In this document: positions 1 to 4,720 of the stretch, piece by piece
Numbering within the stretch: the first letter of the stretch is position 1
Layout: the number at the start of each line of letters is the position of its first letter
Notes under the pieces: generated by a model
What the model saw: only the letters and a program-made list of their open reading frames with translations
Told to the model about the DNA's origin: nothing
The model's database searches: none
Position numbers and translations under genes: made by a program
Assembly: GCA_030690175.1 (NCBI GenBank)
Contig: JAUYHE010000028.1
Span: forward strand, 1 to 8,325
Direction: 5' to 3'
Length of the DNA: 8,325 bases
Source of the DNA: a bacterium
GTDB taxonomy: Bacteria > Patescibacteriota > Microgenomatia > Woykebacterales > RBG-16-39-9b

Positions 1-249
1 CAGGAAGAAACTTGGTGGCGAAAAAATTTGACAGAAGACGACTTAAAAATCGACAGTTCCTACAACACCCGAAGCCGAACCGGCCTACCTCCCGGGCCAA
101 TTTGTAGTCCTGGTCTGGCGTCGATTGACGCCGTTCTTACGCCAAAAGAGAGCCCGTATTATTTTTATTTGCACGACAAAAAAGGCCAGATCCATTACGC
201 CACCACCTTTGAAGAGCACCAAGAAAATATAAATAAATATTTGCAATAG
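1..249 (+). CDS. mltG: Endolytic murein transglycosylase MltG, C-terminal fragment
   Basis: The reading frame is open from the first base and ends at a TAG stop (247-249), leaving 82 C-terminal residues; the start and most of the gene lie upstream of the window. The motif SSYNTRSRTGLPPGPICSPG, followed by an Ala-Ser-Ile helix and an aromatic strand (YYFYLHDKKGQIHYATT) and FEEHQENI, is the characteristic end of the MltG/YceG family. From family knowledge, MltG is a membrane-anchored enzyme that cleaves glycan strands next to nascent peptidoglycan and helps set strand length. The catalytic Glu and the membrane anchor are not in view, so activity cannot be judged. A hairpin terminator follows 5 nt after the stop, so this is the last gene of its transcription unit. 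The internal TTG at 28 is not a credible start because the conserved frame continues upstream of it. Confidence 0.9.
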   Translation, partial: QEETWWRKNLTEDDLKIDSSYNTRSRTGLPPGPICSPGLASIDAVLTPKESPYYFYLHDKKGQIHYATTFEEHQENINKYLQ

Positions 250-254
250 GTCCT

Positions 255-291
255 CATTCTCAAATTCTCAAGAATTTGAGAATGCTTTTTT
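255..291 (+). terminator. Rho-independent terminator of mltG (hairpin copy 1)
   Basis: Two perfectly complementary 14-base arms (255-268 and 271-284) are separated by CA and followed by C and six T (286-291). In RNA the innermost pairs would open into a small loop. It lies 5 nt after the mltG stop. The T-run exists on the + strand only, so it should act in one direction. Its sequence recurs almost exactly at 1144-1177. Confidence 0.85.
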
Positions 292-295
292 GCTG
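256..295 (+). repeat. Direct repeat containing a terminator hairpin; second copy at 1144-1181
   Basis: Bases 256-277 are identical over 22 nt to 1144-1165. The match continues, with two base differences and a T-run shortened from six to four, through GCTG at 292-295 and 1178-1181. Both copies are in the same orientation and bracket the two-gene cassette. The similarity extends past the hairpin into the flanking GCTG, so the copies probably share a common origin and are not two independently evolved terminators. Whether this marks an insertion boundary or a dispersed genomic terminator family cannot be decided from one window. Confidence 0.75.
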
Positions 296-335
296 GCCAC
301 TTTAAGGGGAATAAATCTCCGATCAGTCCTATAGT

Positions 336-364
336 TTGACTTTACAAACAAGAATCCTTATAAT
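336..364 (+). promoter_or_regulatory. Sigma70-type promoter of the two-gene cassette
   Basis: TTGACT (336-341), a 17-bp spacer and a perfect TATAAT (359-364) predict a start of transcription near 371 and a leader of about 40 nt ahead of the ATG at 411. It lies between the mltG terminator and the cassette, so the two small genes should be transcribed independently of mltG. No clear operator palindrome was seen around it. Confidence 0.8.
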
Positions 365-410
365 ACCCGAGACGAAAAAGATCGATTAGAAGTAAAGGAG
401 GAACGGATCG

Positions 411-767
411 ATGCCTTTGGTAACGGTCTACTACTGGAGAACCCTTTCGCCGCTACAAATGGCGTTACTCGGTCAAAAGATCCCTGTTGCCGTAGCCAAT
501 CACCTCACGATCGACCAGGTTAGAGAGGCCTGGTTGATTCCCGATGACATCGAGGTCCTTTTCCAGAAGGGAGACCCTAGAGACGTTCGACATAGCGATA
601 TAGCCATAAGGGTAGAAGCGATGCACCTCCGCCATAGGGAGAAAATCGTCAACGATGCCGCTAAGGAGATTGGCGAGGACGTCGACCAGATCCTGGAGGG
701 ACTCACCTTCTTCGTCTGGATCGTGCTGGCTCACGCCGGCTACTACGAACAACGCCGCGAGCAATAG
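411..767 (+). CDS. Small tautomerase/MIF-fold-like protein, 118 aa
   Basis: The start is fixed by a strong Shine-Dalgarno sequence, AAAGGAGG (394-401), 9 nt before the ATG; the stop is TAG. The protein begins Met-Pro-Leu-Val-Thr-Val. The tautomerase superfamily uses an N-terminal Pro exposed by Met removal as catalytic base, and Pro2 fits that. The likely pattern is beta (2-8), helix (12-31), beta (46-51, DIEVLF), beta (63-70, DIAIRVEA), helix (75-87) and a hydrophobic strand (99-107, TFFVWIVLA). This double beta-alpha-beta layout and the length match 4-oxalocrotonate tautomerase/CHMI/MIF-type proteins. There is no signal peptide or convincing membrane span; the C-terminal hydrophobic stretch is short. 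Conserved Arg and other catalytic residues cannot be assigned by eye, so substrate and activity are unknown, and it may be a non-catalytic relative. GC content is about 53%, well above rpoB. It is co-transcribed with the 80-aa gene 19 nt downstream. Confidence 0.6.
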   Translation: MPLVTVYYWRTLSPLQMALLGQKIPVAVANHLTIDQVREAWLIPDDIEVLFQKGDPRDVRHSDIAIRVEAMHLRHREKIVNDAAKEIGEDVDQILEGLTFFVWIVLAHAGYYEQRREQ

Positions 768-786
768 CAAACGGAGGTTAATCTCG

Positions 787-1029
787 ATGGATATACCCAA
801 CCCTAGTCCGGAATGGACCAACGAGGAGAGACTACAGCTCATCGCGTACCTTGCGGAGGAGCTGTACCACTACTCCCAAGACCAGCATCTGATTAGAGGT
901 GCTCTCGCGTACGTCATTACGGAGCGCATGGGCTACATAGCCATGATGGTTCCAAAGTTCCTGGAGGACAACCGGGATCAGGTTCTGGAACCCTTCGAGG
1001 ATACGGTGAAGCAGTACGTGAGATCTTAG
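787..1029 (+). CDS. Hypothetical small helical protein, 80 aa
   Basis: I do not recognise this family. The start at 787 is chosen because GGAGGT (773-778) sits 8 nt before it, only 19 nt after the upstream stop; the in-frame ATG at 655 would overlap the upstream gene in another frame and has no such site. The stop is TAG. After a Pro-rich start (residues 4-8, with Trp10) the protein looks entirely helical: about 11-30 (rich in Leu, Glu and Tyr), 32-48, 50-60 and 64-78. It is mildly acidic, has no Cys, and shows no signal peptide or membrane span. Histidines are few (28, 34), so no metal site is evident. Pairing with the tautomerase-like gene under one promoter and one terminator suggests a shared function or complex, but that is inference. 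Confidence 0.7.
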   Translation: MDIPNPSPEWTNEERLQLIAYLAEELYHYSQDQHLIRGALAYVITERMGYIAMMVPKFLEDNRDQVLEPFEDTVKQYVRS

Positions 1030-1059
1030 CCCTGAAGTTGGCTTTAAACTCTTCCGTAC

Positions 1060-1107
1060 GGAACCCGCTTCGATTGATATCGGAGTCGTCAAGGGTTCCT
1101 CCTTTTT
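1060..1107 (+). terminator. Intrinsic terminator of the two-gene cassette
   Basis: The outer stem GGAACCC/GGGTTCC (1060-1066/1093-1099) encloses an inner 7-bp stem (1068-1074/1079-1085, one G-U pair) with loop TGAT, and is followed by TCC and five T (1103-1107). It lies 30 nt after the stop of the 80-aa gene. A 12-bp perfect palindrome, TTCCGTACGGAA (1052-1063), overlaps the upstream arm. The remaining bases 1108-1143 hold nothing I can name. Confidence 0.75.
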
Positions 1108-1143
1108 CCTAACACTGCATAGTTTGATTTTCCCATCACCATT

Positions 1144-1177
1144 ATTCTCAAATTCTCAAGAATTTAAGAATGGTTTT
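1144..1177 (+). terminator. Hairpin terminator copy 2, upstream of the rpoB promoter
   Basis: The arms 1144-1156 and 1159-1171 pair except for one C-A mismatch (1149/1166), and are followed by GG and four T (1174-1177). It is a slightly decayed version of the mltG terminator at 255-291, with a weaker stem and a shorter T-run. The cassette already has its own terminator at 1060-1107, so this copy is redundant for it. It may insulate the rpoBC promoter, whose -35 box starts 16 nt downstream. Confidence 0.6.
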
Positions 1178-1192
1178 GCTGCTAGTCGCCCC

Positions 1193-1220
1193 TTGACAAA
1201 GGACAAAATCTTTTTATAAT
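1193..1220 (+). promoter_or_regulatory. Sigma70-type promoter of rpoBC
   Basis: A perfect TTGACA (1193-1198), a 16-bp spacer and a perfect TATAAT (1215-1220) predict transcription starting near 1227. The spacer is 1 bp shorter than optimal. The strength is as expected for an RNA polymerase operon. The upstream terminator copy separates it from cassette transcription. Confidence 0.85.
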
Positions 1221-1226
1221 GAAAGT

Positions 1227-1348
1227 GTAACTAAATAAATTATTAGACGTACACAGTGCGTACGTCTATTTGTTTGTATCTGGAAATAAAACCTGCCTTA
1301 TTTTTAATTTTTTAAAACCGAAGGAATCATCCTACAAAAAAGGCGTCG
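1227..1348 (+). promoter_or_regulatory. rpoB 5' leader with hairpin at 1244-1268
   Basis: The predicted untranslated leader is about 122 nt. Near its 5' end a 9-bp perfect stem, TAGACGTAC/GTACGTCTA (1244-1252/1260-1268), closes a 7-nt loop and is followed by the T-rich TTTGTTTG (1269-1276). It could be a weak attenuator, a 5' stability hairpin or a protein-binding site. Downstream, 1284-1303 can form only a weak A-U stem, and 1299-1313 is very T-rich. No known riboswitch or ribosomal-protein binding structure was recognised. The Shine-Dalgarno match for rpoB is modest: AAAGG (1339-1343), 5 nt before the ATG. Confidence 0.5.
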
Positions 1349-4300
1349 ATGGCTAATCGTAAAATTTTTGGCACAGCAGGTAGTGATTTTCCGATCGTTA
1401 ATTTAATAGAACCGCAAAAAGCCTCTTACCGTTGGCTTCTTTCCGAAGGCATAAAGGAGCTTCTTAGCGAAGTTTCGCCAATCGAAGATTTTACGGGTAA
1501 TAATTTCTCGCTCTATTTTCTTGACCACTCTTTGGGTGAACCAAAATACACGCCCCGCAAAGCCTTGGAAAAAGGCGGTACTTTTTCGGCTCCACTGAAG
1601 GTAAAAAGTCGTCTCATCAATAAACAAACAGGAGAAAATGTTGAGCAAGAAGTCTTTTTGGGCGATCTACCCCTGATGACAGAATCGGGAACTTTCATCA
1701 TCAACGGTGTCGAGCGGGTCGTTGTCACCCAACTTACTCGTAGCCCGGGTATTTTTTACACCGCCGAAGTTGATCCGGCAACAGGGAGGAATTTATTTAA
1801 AGCCGAACTAAGACCAACTAGAGGTAGCTGGATAGAATTTGAAACGGCTAAAAATGACCTTATATCAGTTCGGATTGATCGAAAAAGAAGAATACCAGCG
1901 ACCACTTTCCTACGCACGATTGGTTATGGCAGCACCGAAAAAATAAAAAGTCTATTTACGGACTTGGACATCAAACCAGACCACTCCTTTATCGAGATGA
2001 CTTTGAGCAAAGATCCCGCCGAAACCTCTGAAGAAGCCTTTTTGGAAATTTATCGAAAAATGAGACCAGGAGACCCACCAATTTTAGAAAACGCCAAGTC
2101 ACTTTTGGAGAACCTTTTCTTTAGCCAACGACGTTACTCTTTAGGTAAAGTAGGGCGTTACAAATTAAACAAACGACTTGGTCTACAGATACCAAACGAT
2201 TCGGGTCACTACATTCTTTCGCCGGAAGATATTGTCGCGGCCATAAAGCTGCTAATTAAACTAAATAATGGCGAAGGGGCCGCTGATGATATTGATCACT
2301 TGGGCAACAGAAGGGTGAGAGCGGTTGGGGAGCTAGCTCAAAACACCCTACGGATTGGACTGCTGCAAATGGAAAGAGTAGTGAAAGAAAGAATGAGTCT
2401 TTCGGCGGACATGACCGCGGTGACCCCCACTGTTTTAATTAACGCGCGCCCAATAGTCGCCCGCCTGAATGAATTTTTTGCAGGCAGTCAGCTATCCCAA
2501 TTTATGGATCAGATAAATTCACTTTCGGAACTAGAACACCTCCGGAGGCTGTCGGTGATGGGTCCAGGTGGGTTGACTCGCGAACGGGCTAGCTTTTCGG
2601 TTCATGATATAAACAACTCCCAATACGGCCGAATAGATCCAATCAAATCGCCAGAAGGACCCAACATTGGTTTGATTACCCACCTTGCTTTGACGGCGCG
2701 AATTAACGAGTATGGTTTTTTGGAGACACCGTATCGAAAAGTGATTAAAAGTGCTGGTAGAGCAAAGATCACCAAGGAAATTGTTTGGCTAATGGCTGAT
2801 GACGAAGAGGATTTTTACATCACCCACTCTACTGTTTTGGCTGATAAGCAGGGTTTTATTTTAGATAAAAGAGTACCGTTGCGTTACAGGGGATCCTTTA
2901 TTAGCGGTCCTTCTTTAACGATTGATTATATTGACTTGGCTCCTTGGCAAATGCTGGGAGCAAGCTCTGCTTTAATTCCATTTTTGGCTCACGATGAAGC
3001 CAACCGAGCGTTGATGGGATCAAATATGCAAAATCAAGCCGTACCACTAGTCCGTCCGGCAGCGCCAATTGTAGGCACCGGAATGGAAGGGCCAGTTGCG
3101 GAGAATATTGGTAGAGTAGTAAAAAGCCCGGTTGATGGTAAGGTAGAATTTGTTGACGCAAACGAGATAAGTATTCGGGGTACCGATAAAAAAGAATATA
3201 AATTTCCGTTGATTAAATTTGAAAAATCCAACCAAAATACTTGTTACTCTCAAAAGCCCCTGGTCTACGTAGGCGAAAAGGTCAAAAAAGAGCAACTGTT
3301 GGTTGATGGCCCATCGACCGAAAATGGCGAGCTTTCTTTAGGGCAAAACGTTTTAATTGCCTACATGAGTTGGGAAGGGTATGGCTATGAAGACGCAATC
3401 GTTATCAGTGATAGGCTAGTGCGGGAGGATGTCCTTACTTCCATACACATAGAAGAGTATGAAGCTTCAGTGAACGAAACCAAACTTGGTTCTGAAGAAA
3501 CCACCAGAGATATACCCAACGTCGGCGAAGAGGCCCTGGCGAATCTAGATGAGGAAGGGGTTGTTTATATTGGAGCCGAGGTGGGGCCAAGCGATATTTT
3601 GGTAGGTAAAATTACACCAAAAGGCGAGACCGAACTCACCGCTGAAGAAAGATTGCTCCGGGCGATTTTTGGTGAAAAGGCCCGTGAGGTTCGTGATACT
3701 TCACTTCGAATGCCGCACGGAGAGCGGGGCACAGTAGTTGGCGTCCAGGTTCTTTCAAAAGAAGCTGGCGATGAACTGGAGCCGGGTGTAATCCGTTTGA
3801 TAAAAGTAAAAGTTGCCCAAACTCGCAAAATTACTGTTGGTGATAAATTGGCCGGTCGTCACGGCAACAAAGGAGTAATTTCGAAAGTGGTACCAGTAGA
3901 AGATATGCCGTATCTGGAGGATGGTACGCCGATCGATATCATTATCTCTCCGCTTTCGGTCATTTCCCGAATGAATTTAGGCCAACTTTTGGAGACTCAT
4001 TTGGGTTGGGCTGCGGCGAAACTAAATTACAAAGCTTCTGTACCGTCATTTGGTGGTTTTAAGGAAGAAGATCTCGCGGCCGAGTTAAAAAAAGCAGGCA
4101 TACCAGACACCGGGAAAGTGACTTTGTACGATGGAAAAAGCGGCGCCGCGTTCCAAAACCCAATTACGGTCGGAATTGCTTATATTATGAAATTAGTGCA
4201 TATGGTCGATGAAAAAGTCCACGCTAGAAGTACGGGACCTTATTCTTTGGTAACCCAGCAACCCCTTGGTGGAAAAGCGCAGATGGGCGGACAGCGTTTG

Positions 4301-4714
4301 GGCGAAATGGAAGTATGGGCGCTCGAGGCTTACGGCGCCGCCCACACGTTGCAAGAAATGCTGACCATAAAGAGTGATGATGTCATTGGTCGGGCCAAAG
4401 CTTTTGAAGCCATTGTCAAGGGAACTGATATTCCAGAGTCAACGGTACCCGAGTCCTTTAAAGTACTGGTAAAGGAACTAAACGGTTTAGGATTAAAAGT
4501 CGAACTTTTGGGGGCTGAGGTGGAGGAAGAAAAAGAAATAAGTAAAAAAGAACTTGAAGGCGAGGAAAAGACCGAGGAAGAAGCCAAAGAATTAGCCGAA
4601 GCTTCTGGTGAAGAAGCAGTTATTAAGGGAGAAGAGGTCACCAAGGGATTTAAAGTAGAAACTGTGCCGGCGGAAACTATTGTGGAAAAACAAACAGTTG
4701 AAGAAGGTAAATAA
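1349..4714 (+). CDS. rpoB: DNA-directed RNA polymerase subunit beta, complete, 1121 aa
   Basis: Beta forms one pincer of RNA polymerase and half of the active site. The N-terminus (FPIVNLIEPQKASYRWLL) and LTRSPGIFY are typical. The rifampicin-pocket segment (about 381-410) keeps the equivalents of E. coli Gln513, Asp516, His526, Arg529 and Ser531 (residues 384, 387, 397, 400, 402), with Met404 in place of Leu533, so a rifampicin-sensitive pocket is likely. SPEGPNIGLI is at 434-443. The acidic pair equivalent to Glu813-Asp814 is Glu681-Asp682, in GYGYED where Asn is usual. The lysines equivalent to K1065 and K1073 are K833 and K841 in GDKLAGRHGNKGV. The C-terminal GGKAQMGGQRLGEMEVWALEAYGAAHTLQEML block (from about 974) is intact. 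Residues 1057-1121 form a Glu/Lys-rich tail that looks disordered. The large E. coli-specific insertions are absent. It is the first gene of the rpoBC unit. Confidence 0.98.
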   Translation: MANRKIFGTAGSDFPIVNLIEPQKASYRWLLSEGIKELLSEVSPIEDFTGNNFSLYFLDHSLGEPKYTPRKALEKGGTFSAPLKVKSRLINKQTGENVEQEVFLGDLPLMTESGTFIINGVERVVVTQLTRSPGIFYTAEVDPATGRNLFKAELRPTRGSWIEFETAKNDLISVRIDRKRRIPATTFLRTIGYGSTEKIKSLFTDLDIKPDHSFIEMTLSKDPAETSEEAFLEIYRKMRPGDPPILENAKSLLENLFFSQRRYSLGKVGRYKLNKRLGLQIPNDSGHYILSPEDIVAAIKLLIKLNNGEGAADDIDHLGNRRVRAVGELAQNTLRIGLLQMERVVKERMSLSADMTAVTPTVLINARPIVARLNEFFAGSQLSQFMDQINSLSELEHLRRLSVMGPGGLTRERASFSVHDINNSQYGRIDPIKSPEGPNIGLITHLALTARINEYGFLETPYRKVIKSAGRAKITKEIVWLMADDEEDFYITHSTVLADKQGFILDKRVPLRYRGSFISGPSLTIDYIDLAPWQMLGASSALIPFLAHDEANRALMGSNMQNQAVPLVRPAAPIVGTGMEGPVAENIGRVVKSPVDGKVEFVDANEISIRGTDKKEYKFPLIKFEKSNQNTCYSQKPLVYVGEKVKKEQLLVDGPSTENGELSLGQNVLIAYMSWEGYGYEDAIVISDRLVREDVLTSIHIEEYEASVNETKLGSEETTRDIPNVGEEALANLDEEGVVYIGAEVGPSDILVGKITPKGETELTAEERLLRAIFGEKAREVRDTSLRMPHGERGTVVGVQVLSKEAGDELEPGVIRLIKVKVAQTRKITVGDKLAGRHGNKGVISKVVPVEDMPYLEDGTPIDIIISPLSVISRMNLGQLLETHLGWAAAKLNYKASVPSFGGFKEEDLAAELKKAGIPDTGKVTLYDGKSGAAFQNPITVGIAYIMKLVHMVDEKVHARSTGPYSLVTQQPLGGKAQMGGQRLGEMEVWALEAYGAAHTLQEMLTIKSDDVIGRAKAFEAIVKGTDIPESTVPESFKVLVKELNGLGLKVELLGAEVEEEKEISKKELEGEEKTEEEAKELAEASGEEAVIKGEEVTKGFKVETVPAETIVEKQTVEEGK

Positions 4715-4720
4715 TAATTT

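Noticed and set aside
331..342. ATAGTTTGA(C/T)TT shared with 1119-1130
   Set aside because: The match is short. The first copy is explained by the -35 box, and the order relative to the hairpin repeats differs at the two sites, so it does not extend the direct repeat.
655..786. Longer N-terminus for the 80-aa protein from the in-frame ATG at 655
   Set aside because: The extension would lie inside the upstream gene in another frame, reads as a Ser/Arg/Thr-rich shadow sequence and lacks a ribosome site. The GGAGGT at 773-778 points to 787.
465..842. Minus-strand ORF of 125 aa opposite the two small genes
   Set aside because: It is antisense to two genes that have strong ribosome sites. It has low-complexity Leu/Ser content, spans the gap between both genes, and shows no ribosome site or recognisable motif.
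1052..1063. 12-bp perfect palindrome TTCCGTACGGAA after the 80-aa gene, a possible operator
   Set aside because: It lies downstream of the genes and overlaps the terminator arm. As RNA it gives only a 4-bp stem, and no promoter is adjacent.
1219..1230. Mini-ORF ATG AAA GTG TAA ahead of rpoB, a possible leader peptide
   Set aside because: Its ATG overlaps the -10 box and lies upstream of the predicted transcription start, so it would not be transcribed from that promoter.
411..1351. All three starts (411, 787, 1349) share the context TCGATG
   Set aside because: Three cases of a 3-base upstream match can easily arise by chance, and rpoC does not share it.
4330..4644. Minus-strand Ser-rich ORFs opposite rpoB and rpoC (for example 4330-4644 and 5119-5385)
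   Set aside because: They are complements of Glu/Lys-rich coding sequence. They are Ser/Phe/Leu-rich with no motif and lie wholly inside strongly supported genes.
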